Positions 1 to 12,730 of a DNA stretch of 64,000 nucleotides are shown here, in pieces; the stretch's first letter is position 1, and every line of letters begins with the position of its first letter. Source of the DNA: Telopea speciosissima (taxonomy: Eukaryota > Streptophyta > Magnoliopsida > Proteales > Proteaceae); assembly GCF_018873765.1 (NCBI RefSeq), contig NC_057920.1:7267307-7331306 (forward strand), written 5' to 3'. The notes under the pieces were generated by a model. The model had not been told where the DNA came from. It saw nothing but the letters and a program-made list of their open reading frames with translations, and made no database searches. Position numbers and translations under genes: made by a program.

Positions 1-144
1 TGAACTAAAATTACATCGGAGAAACGTGGTTGACACGATTCCGACCATAATTTCCCTCACTCGGGGTTTCCATTCTACTCCGTACACGACGCGTTCCATT
101 CTATTTACTTCTACGCTACCCCGCGTTTTGAGCGTGTATGAATA

Positions 145-606
145 TAGAGATGTAAATGGATCGGATATTGACCGGATGCGAATAGTTATTGATTGGATAT
201 GGTGGATATGGAAACCATTAAACAAATATAGATGCAAATCGAATTTGGATTTTTAATTATTTGATGACATTCGTGACTTGTGTAACTAGAACTTTAACTT
301 GTTTAACCAAAACCTTCCTCCCATTGACGAGCACAAGTCACTATCAATCCATATCTCTCAGCTCTCTTAATCTCATGATTCACTTTTCACCATTCTCTAA
401 AATCTATCGAGTGCTAAAACAAAATTTTCAAGATCATTAGTTACTTAATTTTTTCTAAGATTTTGTTGGACATTTATTCGGGTTAGATATTTTTTTTTTT
501 CTGGATTATTTGAATTCAAATCCGATATCTCTAAATGGATACAGGTACCCCTAAACAAATATAAATGCAAATTAAATTTGGATTTTTTAATATCCATTTA
601 TATCCC
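145..606. repeat. Foldback element, family A copy 1 (GTAAATGGAT ends)
   Basis: The left end reads AGAGATGTAAATGGAT and the right end, read on the opposite strand, AGGGATATAAATGGAT, so the ends are imperfect terminal inverted repeats. Both flanks are rich in GGATCGGAT/GGATATGG words. The core (about 260-480) shares clear stretches with the copy at 11586-12005, such as 'caagatcatta.ttacttaatttttt' and 'ctatcaatccata', so this is a dispersed family and not simple low-complexity DNA. It has no coding capacity and looks like a MITE. Superfamily not assigned because no target-site duplication was evident. Confidence 0.6.
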
Positions 607-866
607 TATTTAAAAGAAATGAGTGGCTAGGATTCTTCTTACAATGGGATTCCTTTTTCTGATGTGAAACCTAGTCCTGCATTGTCTTGGTAATATTTCC
701 TACTCTTAAATATAAAAAGAAAATTTGGAGAAGGGTTCTCTGTCCGTCAATAAGAAGCAACATTTTTTGCATTAACGAGGGGTGGTCATTTTGCCTCCTT
801 TTGTGTCTGGCACTCTGGCAGTATGTTTAAATTTGTTTTTCATTTTTTTTTATTAAATATATATAT

Positions 867-1022
867 GGGATCTCTATCCGAAAATGTGGCCTATGCCAGC
901 ACTCCCATGAGTCTATCTCTTTCCTCCCCATGTGAAAAGACACCTCTGCCCCTTTATTTTAAGGAAGAGAGAGATAGACACATGGGAGTGCTGGCTACAC
1001 TCTCGGACAAAAAACTGCTTCC
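867..1022. repeat. Foldback element, family B copy 1
   Basis: A left arm at about 878-925 (key words GCCAGCACTCCCATGAGTC, TATCTCTTTCCT) pairs with a right arm at about 962-1006 (AGGAAGAGAGAGATAGACAC, ATGGGAGTGCTGGC) around a loop of about 36 bases. A second copy lies at 58505-58640. It sits about 700 bases upstream of the Ca2+-ATPase start codon. Non-coding, MITE-like. Confidence 0.7.
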
Positions 1023-1428
1023 ACATATATATATTTTAATCTATTTCTCGCCAACCAAACACAACCTTAGGCTATGTTTTGAAAGCGAGAAATCTCATCC
1101 AAACATAGCCTTAGATTAGAGTAGGTAGTAAGGAAGAATGTTTGAAAATTGACGTGCCAAAATGAGAAAAGTTCGTACCCTAAATAAATCGAACATTTTG
1201 CTTTTGACCCGGCAGTTTCCGGGCAGTTTCCCAAAAGATCCGGGAAGAGGAAGAACATTTCCCTTGGCCCTCAGAGTCCTCTGTCCCTCTGCCGGTGGCA
1301 GATTTCAACTGTCGTTTTTCAACAAATATCGGATCCTGCAATTAATCTATCTATTGTTTCTTCATCGTCTGGTCTTCTTCTTTTTCCTTCTCCTTCTTCT
1401 GTTTCTCAAACACGATAGGGAGAGATTG

Positions 1429-1593
1429 GTGAGTAATTGACGAAGAGATCAATTTTGGAATTTTTGGTAGTGCTTCTTCTTTTCCATATTCGCCGAAAGA
1501 GCGCACAAACGCTTACGCGTGTAACCCGTGATTGGACTGCGAATAATGCTGCTTTACTATGTGTATCTCCACCTACTTTTTAATTGAATGCAG
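1429..1593 (+). other. Possible leader intron of the Ca2+-ATPase gene
   Basis: A CT-rich stretch (about 1330-1420), typical of a plant 5' leader, is followed by a good donor (ATTG|GTGAGT, intron from 1429) and an acceptor (GAATGCAG| ending 1593). Removing this 165-base piece would join the pyrimidine-rich leader to the GAA-rich leader just before the start codon. Inference only; transcripts would decide. Confidence 0.35.
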
Positions 1594-1655
1594 TGAAAGT
1601 AATGTTCAATTCCGAACAACAACTGAAGTTGCATTACATTAATTAAGAAGCTCAA

Positions 1656-1695
1656 GAGGAGGAGGAAGAAGAAGAAGAAGAAGAAGAAGAAGAGT
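1656..1695 (+). repeat. GAG/GAA microsatellite in the Ca2+-ATPase leader
   Basis: A run of GAG then about ten GAA/AAG triplets ends some 30 bases before the start codon at 1727. Purine triplet runs of this kind are common in plant 5' leaders and are length-variable. It lies within the predicted transcribed leader. Confidence 0.8.
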
Positions 1696-1726
1696 AGAAG
1701 CAGAGGTGGAAGAAGCAAAATAAACG

Positions 1727-4700
1727 ATGGAGAGCTACCTGAAACACAACTTTGATGTAAAGTCGAAGAACTCGCCGGATGAGGCGCTTGAACGATGGAG
1801 GAAGCTCTGTGGGGTCGTTAAGAATCCCAAACGGAGGTTCCGCTTCACTGCCAACCTCTCCAAGCGTTGCGAGGCCGAGGCTATGCGACGTACGAATCAG
1901 GTCTCTTTTCTTCATCTGTGGCTTTTTATTTTTTGGTCCGATCCGGTCCAATGGATCTATCTCCTAAACTGAAAACTTAACCTTATTTAATGCTTTCTTA
2001 ATTTCTTTATATTTTTTGGGATTTAGGGCTTGTTTAATTTTCTGCGACTAGCTTCCGCACAATTTATAGTGAAAAGAAAGCAAGGGATTCATTGTTGCTG
2101 TTGCACGTCTCTAGATTAACATCTCGAGTCTTTCGAGGCATTCTTAACTAATATAACTATCATTGAAGATAAATCGTTCTTCATAGTGATCTGTTACATT
2201 CCATTGGCAAGTTCGTTGTTATTCTACATAAACAAGAGAAGAAATAAGACTCAAATCTATTAATCCGAAGGTCTTACTGTTCAATGTACATTTTATACAC
2301 ATATTATGCTTTCCTGAATCCTGATTTCAGGTGCCTAACTGGTTCCTTTAGAGAGGAAAATCGACTAAGCGCTTGACTTTTAAAAGGGGCATATGAATTT
2401 TGTTTTTAACAACAGAATGATTTTGAGGTTTGATTTTATGTACTTAGATGTATCTCTTTCCTGTATGATTTCTTTAAAGGAAAATAATCACTTAGTTCCC
2501 ATATGTAGGAAGAAGACAGATGTGCTTCAACACATTGAAAGAATCTCAAATTTAAAGAGGATATTATATGTGCTTTTGAAAATTAAACCTGAGGCAAACA
2601 GGTAGTTAGAAAAAAGAGAGAGGAATAAATATAGATTTTATAAGATTTTTGAGAGACCTATGTTTATAGTATGTGGGTCTGAAAGCCTCAATGAGGATCA
2701 AATAGCATGAATCCAGGAGACTATACTGGCATGTAGGTAGAACCTTGTACAATATGGTTGTGGATTTAAGGAAGAAACATTAAGAACTGAGGAATCAACT
2801 AGTTGTAAATTGGATAAGAGTGATAACTTGGAACTTATAATGAATTTTTTTTTTAAATGGACCAGTATTTTGGAATCTTTTTTGGAAGAGATAGGGGTCA
2901 GACTGCTACTTGAGAGACCTATGGTCAAGAGCCAAGATTTTTTTTGAATTTCAAAGGTTGAAGGTGTTGTGATTCACACTATTCCATTATGAACTTACGA
3001 ATATTTATACAGGGACCAAGACAGCTAACCAACAGAGAATAACTGTAACAGAAATATACATGTGGATAATAGAGGCTGAACAAGTAAAACAGTTACAACT
3101 GAACCAGTAACTGGTAACTGTAGACAGAGGCTGCTACTTTACGTATATGATTCTTGGAACTAATAATAATTTTACAGAATTATTGATGGTAAAGTTCTGT
3201 CCTATTGGATTATCGTGGACCCTATTTTGTTTTATTTCTGATGTTTACATAGTTGTCACAGTTGGGGGGGGGGGGGAAGTAGTTGCTATTGTTTTCTTTT
3301 GTTAGTTTCCCACTCTGATTATGACTCTGTTTTGACATTATAAATAAACATCTCTACCAGCGAACTGGGTTTGGTTCTTCTCTCTTATTATTGTCGTCTT
3401 CTTCTCGCTTCTCTTCTCTCCTTGGTCTTCTCTCCTATCTTGGATGATTGTTAGTTCTCTGCCCTGTTAAAATAGAAAAATAGAAAAAAAAACATTTTAA
3501 GGAGTTATGGTGGAATTTAATTTTAAAAAGAAAGAAAATCAGAATCAAAGGTCTTATTAGTGGTAGGTATATGGAGATGAAAAAAAACTTGGGAAACATA
3601 ATTAAACAACAAAATTAAAGACATGTATATTTAGGCATTTTTTTTAAATCTTTCTTTTCCGCTTGATGGAATTTTACCAATATATATGTATGGAATGAAT
3701 TTCAAAATATATAAAATGGAACTTATATGTACCCGCGTTTCCCAATCCTGTTCTGGGGATTTGCCAAGTCCAATTCCTTGTGGTCGTATCAGATGGTAAC
3801 ATCCCCCCATACATCTAACATAGACGGGAACAAAAATTATTAAAAGACTTCCTTATATGGGCATCCTTCTAAGAATAGACTGGATATCCCTGGATTGGTT
3901 GGCAGATCTCAGGTAATCTTGCATTCATTTATGATTGACAAGCTCCCGTGTTGCTTATTGTAGGAGAAATTGAGAGTGGCAGTTCTGGTATCTAAAGCGG
4001 CACTTCAGTTTATTCATGGTAAGATTAATCAGAATTCATCAAAATTTACTCTGTTTTGATTTAGTTTCTCCTACTTAACTACCTCTTGAATGTGTTCAGG
4101 TATTGTATTCAGTGAATACACTGTCCCTGAGGAAGTTAAAGCCGCTGGTTTTCAGATTTGTGCTGATGAGTTGGGATCCATTGTCGAAGGCCATGATGTA
4201 AAGAAGCTGAAAGTTCATGATGGAGTGGAGGGTATTGCAGAGAAACTCTCCACATCAACCACGCATGGTCTTACAACCTCTGACGATTCACTCAACCGGA
4301 GGCAAGAGATTTATGGAATTAATAAATTCACTGAAAGCCAAGCACGGAGTTTCTGGGTTTTTGTATGGGAAGCCCTTCAGGATATGACTCTTATGATCCT
4401 TGCTGCATGTGCCGTTGTGTCCTTGCTTGTTGGCATAACAATGGAAGGATGGCCAAATGGGGCCCATGATGGCCTTGGAATTGTTGCGAGCATTCTGTTG
4501 GTTGTATTTGTCACTGCTACAAGCGATTATCGACAATCTCTACAGTTCAAGGATTTGGACAAGGAGAAGAAGAAGATATCAATTCAAGTTACAAGGAATG
4601 GATACAGGCAGAAGATTTCAATATATGATCTACTTCCTGGTGATATTGTGCATCTGGCAATTGGTGATCAAGTCCCAGCAGATGGCCTTTTTGTCTCTGG

Positions 4701-7700
4701 ATTCTCTGTGTTGATAAATGAATCCAGTCTAACTGGAGAGAGTGAGCCTGTGATTGTGAATGCTGAGAATCCTTTTCTGCTGTCTGGTACCAAGGTCCAA
4801 GATGGGTCATGCAAGATGCTGGTGACAACCGTTGGAATGAATACTCAATGGGGAAAATTGATGGCCACCCTTAGTGAAGGTGGAGATGATGAAACCCCAT
4901 TGCAGGTCAAACTGAATGGAGTGGCAACCATCATTGGGAAGATAGGCCTGTTCTTTGCGGTGATAACTTTTGCTGTTTTGGTACAAAGCCTCTTTACCCG
5001 CAAACTACGAGAGGGATCCCACTGGACCTGGTCTGGAGATGATGCCCTAGAAATGTTGGAATACTTTGCCATTGCAGTTACCATTGTTGTGGTTGCAGTA
5101 CCAGAGGGGCTGCCTTTGGCTGTCACATTGAGCCTTGCCTTTGCCATGAAGAAGATGATGAATGACAAGGCACTTGTCCGTCATCTTGCAGCTTGTGAGA
5201 CAATGGGATCTGCCACAAGCATCTGTAGTGACAAGACTGGCACACTAACTACCAACCACATGACTGTTGTAAAAGCATGCATCTCTGGGAACATCAAGGA
5301 AGTAAGTAGCTCTCAGGAGGCTCCTATCTTATGCTCTGGAGTCCCTGATACTGCTGTCAAAATGCTTCTTCAATCCATTTTTAATAACACTGGGGGTGAA
5401 GTTGTAATCAACAAAGATGGCAAACTTGAGATTTTGGGAACACCAACTGAGACTGCTCTTTTGGAGTTTGGCTTGTCCCTTGGTGGAGATTTTCAGGCAG
5501 AACGGCAAAAGTCCAAACTTGTTAAAGTTGAACCATTCAATTCTGTGAAGAAAAGAATGGGGGTAGCACTGGAGCTTCCTGAAGGAGGTTTCCGTGCTCA
5601 CTGTAAAGGCGCTTCTGAATTAATTCTTGCTACTTGTGACAAGGTTATAGATAAAAATGGGGAGGTTGTTCCCCTCGATGAAACATCTATCAGACATCTC
5701 AAGGATACAATTGAGCAGTTTGCCAGTGAAGCTCTTCGAACCCTATGCCTTGCTTATATGGAAATGGGAAATGAATACTCTGAAAAGAATCCTCTTCCAG
5801 TCACAGGTTATACATGTATAGCAATTGTGGGTATCAAAGATCCAGTCCGCCCTGGAGTCAAGGAATCTGTTGCAATTTGTCGCTCAGCTGGTATTACTGT
5901 ACGGATGGTTACTGGAGACAACATTAACACCGCGAAGGCTATTGCTAGAGAATGTGGAATTCTGACTGATGGGGGTTTAGCCATTGAAGGTCCAGAGTTT
6001 CGTGAAAAAAGCGAGGAGGAATTGCGATATCTAATTCCAAAAATTCAGGTGCTTCTAGTGTTTTTCAGTCTACCATATTCTGGCAGCATTCATTTTACTT
6101 GCTTGTGTGAGGAATTTGCCTTTGACAAACTTTGGCTTTTTGTGTGCCCAGGTGATGGCTCGGTCTTCACCATTGGATAAGCATACCTTAGTGAAACACT
6201 TGCGCACCACACTTGATGAAGTTGTTGCTGTGACTGGTGATGGCACGAATGATGCTCCAGCACTTCATGAAGCAGATATTGGACTTGCAATGGGCATTGC
6301 TGGAACTGAGGTAAACCCTCCCCCCCCCAAAAAAAAATAAAAAATAATAATAATAATAATAATCTAGTAGTCAGCAATGTTGATGTTACGATTGATTAAA
6401 ACTGAAAGGCACCTGCTAATGGCAAACCAAAAAAAAAAAAAAAGAACCTTCAGATCCACTGACTTATCCATATCTATTTACATTGCTCATTTGCTTTATT
6501 CTTGTCCGGAAAATATATTTTGAATTGCAAAGTACTTATTTGCATTTTCTTAGATCTCTTTCTTTGTTCAGTAAAGCTTGGGATTTCTAACCCTACTTGG
6601 TAGGGCTGTCAACAGGGCGGATTCGAATTGGATGAATCCTGAGTCCATTCAAATCCGATCCGATTTGATTATTTAATATCATACTGTTGGTTAAAATTAA
6701 AAAAATAATTATAGGACACAGTATACACTCCTTGACAAAGGGAGGATGACATTTAGTTCAGCCAGTAAAGTCTTTGACATGCTGTCCACAAGACCTATGA
6801 TCAAGTCCCTGATTCAGTCTTCACCTTGTACTAAATATGCCTACCCTCCCCACTCTTGTAGCCTTTGCTAGAGATCTGTGTAATACCGTAATACACTCCA
6901 GTAGATAAGTCTAGGTTACGGTTTACAATTAACCCGCTCACCCTAAAAAAATAAAGATCAAAAGGGTAAGATTAATGGGTATCCCCCCAACCCACGTAGA
7001 TGAGAAAATTAGTCTTGAAAACTATTATATTATGTGCATAATATTACTGTATTTGATCCAATTAGTAGTTGGATCCCTGTTTATTGGATCTGATCATGTC
7101 AATGCCTTATCCGTTTTCCATAATGGAATCAAATTTGAAACATCACAGGCTCAAGATTCAATATTGATAGCCCTACTTCCTTGCCCACCAAATATGAAGG
7201 TTGCATCCTTATATTACTCACAACTTGGATGAGTTGCAGAAGAAATGATAAGGATATAGGTTCTTTGAACTTTCAAGTACTTGTAATTTCAGTCTCATCA
7301 AAAGTCTCTAGTGTTTACTATTAATGCCGAAACAAAAGCCATCCAGAATCCCTCTAGGCACAGATTAGATCCTGAGAGCCCAAAAATCCAGGAATTAGCA
7401 TACTTCATTCCTGAAGGTGGTGACCATGCTTGTTGCAGCTAACAGATTACATTCCCAGTTCTAATCCTTATTTTACAATCCTTCTTTGTTTTTTTTTTGT
7501 TTGCTTGCCTGCTAAGGACAAAGGTATTTTCCTCGGTTCTATTATGAAGATGTTTAACTTTAGGAGTTCCATATCTTGAGTCTTAGCTGTGGCTGCTTAT
7601 CTCTTTGCAGCTTCACACAATTCTTACTAATTGAATTTTAATTTTGCCATCATGTCTATGTCGGATCATTAGAGCAGAACTTTGTCCAAAGTTAAGTTGG

Positions 7701-9800
7701 ATTTCTGTGTAACCTTTATCTGTGTAGTTCAGGGTTAATCTTGAACTGAACATCAATAACGACGGAATTTCTCAGAGATGGGATCATTCTGTAATTTACT
7801 GCAACTTGATTCTCATGATATTCGAGAGCCATAAAGTTTAGGAATTAATAGCTTCCCTAAACTATTTTCTTCTGATTCATGGGGAAGGGTTATTGCATTG
7901 AATTGAGGTTCACTGGGGTTGCGGAGAATTTTTTTTCCTTGGATTAATGAAGTCTGTTTCATTGCTTCTGGTCTTGAACACCTTCATCCAGTGAGGTTCT
8001 CTATGGGCATATAAGTGGGCAGAAAAGCTATCCAAACAGGGAATGGTTCAACCTCAATTGCATATTCAGACATTTGTACCTATGTAAGGGTGCATTTTTG
8101 CATGTTTTTGCTTCCCTTTTTCTTTTAGGAGCATGATTGTTCTTGGACCATATCACATTAATTTTTCTCTTTTAAATGGAAGCTTCTTCACAAGAAAAAT
8201 TATTGAAAAAGAAAAAAAGAAAGTTGTAAGCATTAACTGTCATAAAATTTTCTTCCCTATTTACAGGTGGCGAAAGAGAGTGCAGATGTTATCATTCTGG
8301 ATGACAATTTCTCAACAATTGTCACTGTAGCCAAATGGGGACGATCTGTTTATATAAACATTCAAAAATTTGTACAGTTCCAACTGACTGTTAATGTGGT
8401 TGCCCTAATTGTTAATTTTTCTTCGGCTTGTCTGACTGGTAAAAGAAAACTCATGTCCTTTTCATGTTGATTTCAAATATCTAATTCAAACTTAGAATTT
8501 ACTTTGTTTTTCTGGCATTGCATGTTTCAGGAGATGCTCCCCTCACAGCTGTTCAGCTTCTGTGGGTCAACATGATTATGGATACACTTGGAGCACTTGC
8601 ACTCGCTACAGAGCCTCCTAATGATGACTTAATGAAAAGATCTCCAGTTGGAAGGAAAGGCAATTTTATCAGTAATGTGATGTGGAGGAATATCTTGGGG
8701 CAGTCTTTGTATCAGTTCATCATAATAGGGTATCTTCGGACACAAGGGAAAGCGTTATGTCATCTTGAAGGCCCTGAGTCTGATCTGATTTTAAACACGT
8801 TGATTTTTAACTCGTTTGTCTTTTGTCAGGTAAGTTTAAAGTGTAACACTCTTAGTTTTGTCCAGACCATCTCTGTGTGCACAATTAGGTGTTAGATGTT
8901 GAATGGTAGTTTCTCGTATACTGGTCTTACACACACACTGGTTGGTAATGCCTTCAACAAGTGTGCATTATCCAATCTCTGGCTCATCCATACCTAGAAA
9001 ATTTTCTCTAGTGGTGGCTTCAAGCACCAACCCATGCATCATACATACTGTTGAATCCCTGGGCCACATCTTGGCTGTGCTGTGCCTAAAAAAATTAGCC
9101 AATATATTTTGATGTTCAGACCATAATGAATATATGACTTGGGTCGCTCTGTTTGCTGCTTCACCATTATGCCATTCCTGGAGCAAAACCTTTGTCCCTA
9201 TAGTACATCCTCCAATTGGTCTTTCACTTACAGTTGATTTCTGATGTCTTCTGCTTTCTCCAATGGAAACAAAAATATAAGAATCCATTGTACATCCTCC
9301 AGTTGGTCCTTTCACTTTGCTCAATATTTTGTCAGTTTTTCTTTTTGTTAAATTTGACCAAGTCACTTCTGTTTGAAATGTGAAAATTGCTATCGGTTCA
9401 AATTATTGCCCCATCAGCTTTCAGCAGCCATAATTTGAAACACTGAACTTATGTAAAAAAATGCTTATTTCAATCACAGGGTTCAATTAATTGTTTTCAT
9501 TTTTGGTTGAAAAATGAATATCTAAACTGATTTTTTGTTTTCATTCCACAGGTTTTCAATGAGATAAGCTCTAGGGAGATGGAAAAGATAAATGTATTCG
9601 AAGGCATACTGGAGAACTATGTGTTTGTGGCTGTACTCACTATAACGATGCTCTTTCAAATCATAATCGTCGAGTTCCTAGGAACATTTGCAAACACATT
9701 CCCCCTCACCTTATCACAGTGGTTTCTAAGTGTTTCCATTGGGTTCCTTGGAATGCCTATTGCTGCTGCCGTTAAGATGATCCCTGTGGGATCTAGTTGA
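1727..9800 (+). CDS. ACA1/ACA2-like: Auto-inhibited P2B-type Ca2+-ATPase (ACA1/ACA2 clade)
   Basis: Seven exons: 1727-1900, 3964-4018, 4100-6048, 6152-6310, 8267-8438, 8531-8829, 9552-9800. All junctions keep phase and give 1018 aa, the usual length of ACA1/ACA2. The N-terminus carries the calmodulin-binding auto-inhibitory segment (Trp24 in [11 protein letters not shown], then a basic run to about residue 47), the feature that sets plant P2B pumps apart from animal ones. Further motifs: TGES at 288-291, PEGLP of transmembrane helix 4 at 411-415, the phosphorylated Asp454 in CSDKTGT, and the hinge GDGTND at 755-760. The C-terminal exons hold the last membrane helices and end in VGSS. The family exports Ca2+ from the cytosol into organelles or across the plasma membrane, activated by Ca2+/calmodulin. 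The start is set by the family N-terminus MESYL. No broken motif seen; the copy looks functional. Whether it is closer to ACA1 or ACA2 cannot be settled by eye. Confidence 0.95.
3266..3276 (+). repeat. Poly-G run in intron 1 of the Ca2+-ATPase gene
   Basis: About eleven consecutive G in an otherwise AT-rich 2.06-kb intron (1901-3963). Similar G or C homopolymers recur at about 17136, 17739, 20452, 33030 and 39799. The rest of this intron shows no gene or recognisable element. Confidence 0.7.
6311..8266 (+). other. Intron 4 of the Ca2+-ATPase gene with repeats
   Basis: The largest late intron (1956 bases). It opens with a C8-A9 run and an (AAT) microsatellite at about 6340-6364. At 6601 it holds a piece starting AGGGCTGTCAACAGGG followed by GGATCCGAT-type words, which resembles the ends of the dispersed GGATCGGAT foldback family. 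The remainder (about 7240-8260) is AT-rich with no coding signal recognised. Confidence 0.6.
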
Positions 9801-10525
9801 ATTGCATACAAGATGATCATCAGAAGGTGTTTTTTTTTTTTTTTTTCCCTTTCTTTGGAAGCTTCCACGTGAAGCTGTTTCAAGTTCCCCTCTTGCAACA
9901 GTTGTCGTCATTTGTAAAGATGGATCCCGTCAACCATGCAGTGCTTCATTCTTGGTGACTCGGGCTAAAGAACTCTCTGTTGCTTCAAGATGATGTCAAT
10001 ATTTTGTAAGTATATCTTGTAGTTAACCAGTGGTAATCGGAGAGGTTGTAAACTTCTTTTGATTTCCTCTTGCTTTATTCCAAAAGTTCTTTAACTCAAG
10101 AGTAGGAAAGGGTTTTCAAAATAATAAATTTAAGAGTTGTCATTGCTTTTTATGCCTTTCAAGTATGTAAGTGGGGCAAAAAAATTTAAGGTTACAATTT
10201 CTTTTTCATCAAATTTGATTACAAAAGGTTTCTCTTTTTGCCCCATTTAAAATTAATTGAAGGCCAACTCAAACCTGGCCCAGCCCAACTTGACATTTGC
10301 TATAAAAAAATCCGGCCCAAGATAGAGCCTGAAAGAAGGAAACTTAAATGTATATCTAAGCTAATCGGATTTAATCCTATCTAATGGCTCAAGATGAGTT
10401 GAACCAGAAAATTTAATAGTCAAAACACTTTATGTGAAATCCCTTATCTAGAGGCTAGAGCTTGAGGCAAGGGTTTCCCACATTGCTAGTGTGGGGGAAT
10501 CCCCCTCGCATGGTTTTTGTTCACG
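9801..10525 (+). other. 3' leader-out region of the Ca2+-ATPase gene
   Basis: After the stop at 9800 there is a T17 run (9830-9846) and AATAAATTT near 10125, which could serve as a poly(A) signal. At 10255-10330 lies a short GGCCCAGCCCAACTTG-type repeat word. No gene is seen. Confidence 0.4.
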
Positions 10526-10742
10526 GTATTAGAATGGGTATTGGCCAGTCCAAAATCAATACGATATTAATACGTATCGACCGATATGAGTTGAATTGAC
10601 TAAAAAGGTACATGTTTTTTATTTTTTCGATTGATGTCAGTGATACCTATTGGTATGTATCAGTAACAATCACGATTGATACCGATATTAATTGGCTGAT
10701 ACAGCCAATGAACCAATCCAATACCGATACCTACCATTCCTG
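10526..10742. repeat. Dispersed GATATTGATAC-type repeat, copy 1
   Basis: A stretch dominated by ATACCGATA/TATCGACCGATA words, with loosely inverted ends (GGTATTAGAATGGGTATTGG at the left, and its partial complement near 10705-10742). Related stretches occur at 18889-19042, 48262-48480 and 50220-50400. Non-coding, strongly diverged. Confidence 0.5.
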
Positions 10743-11585
10743 GCCCCCACACCACACCATGGCATGGGGAACGACGTTGTTTTGATATGATTTCTATTTC
10801 AATCTAATGGGGTGATAAATTGAAATTATGGTTTTTGATATGATTTTTTCACCTTATTTATGAGAAAACTTCATCTAAAATAGTGAAACAGTTGTGGCCT
10901 GTTTCAATATTGAAATTGAAATCAATTTCAAATTTGTTATACACTCCACTTTAATGAACATGTGTTAATAGGAGCAGACGTGTCATTTAATCAACAAGAC
11001 CTACATTCTCAGAGGAGAGAGAGTATCAATATGAACCCTTGTAGTCAGAATTTGAGATAATATGGAAAATCATCTCCATGCTATATAAAATGGGAGAGGG
11101 ATAGGCACAACACCTGCGCGTGATAAGTTAGCGAGCGATATCACTGAGGGCACAGGATGCGGCATTACATAAGAGGGGGAAGAGAGAAATAAACACTCTG
11201 GGCACTAACTTGCGGTATATCGGCGAAAACTATTGGTAGGGCAATAAAACACTTTCTATGGCCGATTCGATGCCTATTCTGATCAAATCCCGATTATGTG
11301 TTGTCAGTTCAGACTAAAATCGGTCAGAGTAACCGAAATCGATCAATTCAACTCGAACCTTTATTGGTTAGTTTTGTGTTGGGGTTTTATGGAATCTATA
11401 AAACTCAATCCGGACTGGCCAAAAGCATCGGCCAAAACAAAAAGCGAACCAAACCCGATAAAAAATAAGACCAGAACCGTAGTAACACAATAAAGAATTC
11501 ACTTAAGGCAGTGTTTGGTTGGATAGAAAGGGAAAAAAAAATCTAGGCAAGAAAAGACTTGATTTTCAGGTGGCTGAAAGCCAAG
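10743..11585. other. Intergenic, no gene seen
   Basis: AT-rich intergenic DNA. At about 11240-11490 it contains CCGATT/AAATCGGTCAGAG words and an AACCCGATAAAAAATAAGACC stretch of the same type as the GGTTTGGTTT repeats further right. No conserved reading frame. Confidence 0.4.
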
Positions 11586-12005
11586 GCCTGTAAACGGATC
11601 GGATTCATTTCGGCTACGGATCGGATGTAATCGGATTCGGATATTTCCTGGTCATATACGGATACCTCTAAACGGATTCGGATGCGGATCGAATTCGGAT
11701 TTTTGACCATCCGTTTTTATCTCTGCCTTGTGTAATCCGAACTTTCCTCCCCCTAGTGGATACAATTCACTCTCAATCCATAGTTTTAGATCATGATTCT
11801 CTTCTCCTTATATTCTAGAACCTGTTGAATCTTCAAAAACCCTCAAGATCATTATTTACTTAATTTTTTATAATTAGGTATTTGGATTCAGATTTTAACC
11901 GGAGTACTCAGATTTTTTTCTGAATATCTCTAATCGAATACGGATACCCCTAAACGGATATGGATGCGAATCAAATTCAGATTTTCGGTTATCCATTTGC
12001 AGTCC
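11586..12005. repeat. Foldback element, family A copy 2
   Basis: The ends read GGCCTGTAAACGGAT (left) and, on the other strand, GGACTGCAAATGGAT (right). The flanks are dense in CGGATNCGGAT words, and the middle (about 11730-11880) matches the middle of the copy at 145-606. About 420 bases, non-coding. Together these two copies define a family with a unique core and inverted ends. Confidence 0.65.
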
Positions 12006-12730
12006 TTGCCTGAAGGGTGAGTGAGAAGCGAAAGGGTTCCAATCTATGCCAGTAGAAGTCAAGAAACCTTTTTTCAATGCAGACAAAGAAGGCAGCTGGT
12101 GAAGGTACTAGTGCCAGATACGATCTGGAACAATACCAGCTAATCTGAGTACGGACTCTCTGAGGTCATGGTCAGGAGATGCCCAATATCTGTATCTCTG
12201 TTTTAGTTTGTTTTAACCACAAAAGCCAGTGATTTACCAAGACCATTGTTGGGTCATAAACAATAGCAGAAACAAACACCAGGAAAGAGAATTTGTGTGA
12301 ATCAAATTCTACCTTGCACTTTACAAGTCAATTATACGTTCTTAGTTTTAAAAGAGGACTTCAAAATAAAAACGACAAGAAAAAGAATCCCTGCTCTGTC
12401 GGGTCAATATCATGATAAAGTCCCATCCTTTCATATGCCCTCTTACAGTTTCAGGCTTCCAAAATACCTGGCTCTACTTTTAAACCCCCAGCCAGGTAGA
12501 GAGAGAGAGAGAGTTCACAGAAATGGTCAAAAATTCTTTCAGCCAAGTTGCTTAGACTATAAGCCTTCCAGTTATAATGAAAACATGAATGAACTCTGTT
12601 ACCAATCAAGCCATCCTATTGTTTCCATTGAATCCAATTACTAGATGGGTCATAGAGAAATGGTCAAAAATTATTTCAGAAGTTGCTTTTCACCCTGATC
12701 CATTACTCATTTAGGTAAAGCATCTAATCA

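Noticed and set aside
1162-1440. Open frame of 92 codons upstream of the Ca2+-ATPase
   Set aside because: Its C-terminal half is just the CT-rich leader read as Phe/Leu. It is better explained as 5' untranslated sequence.
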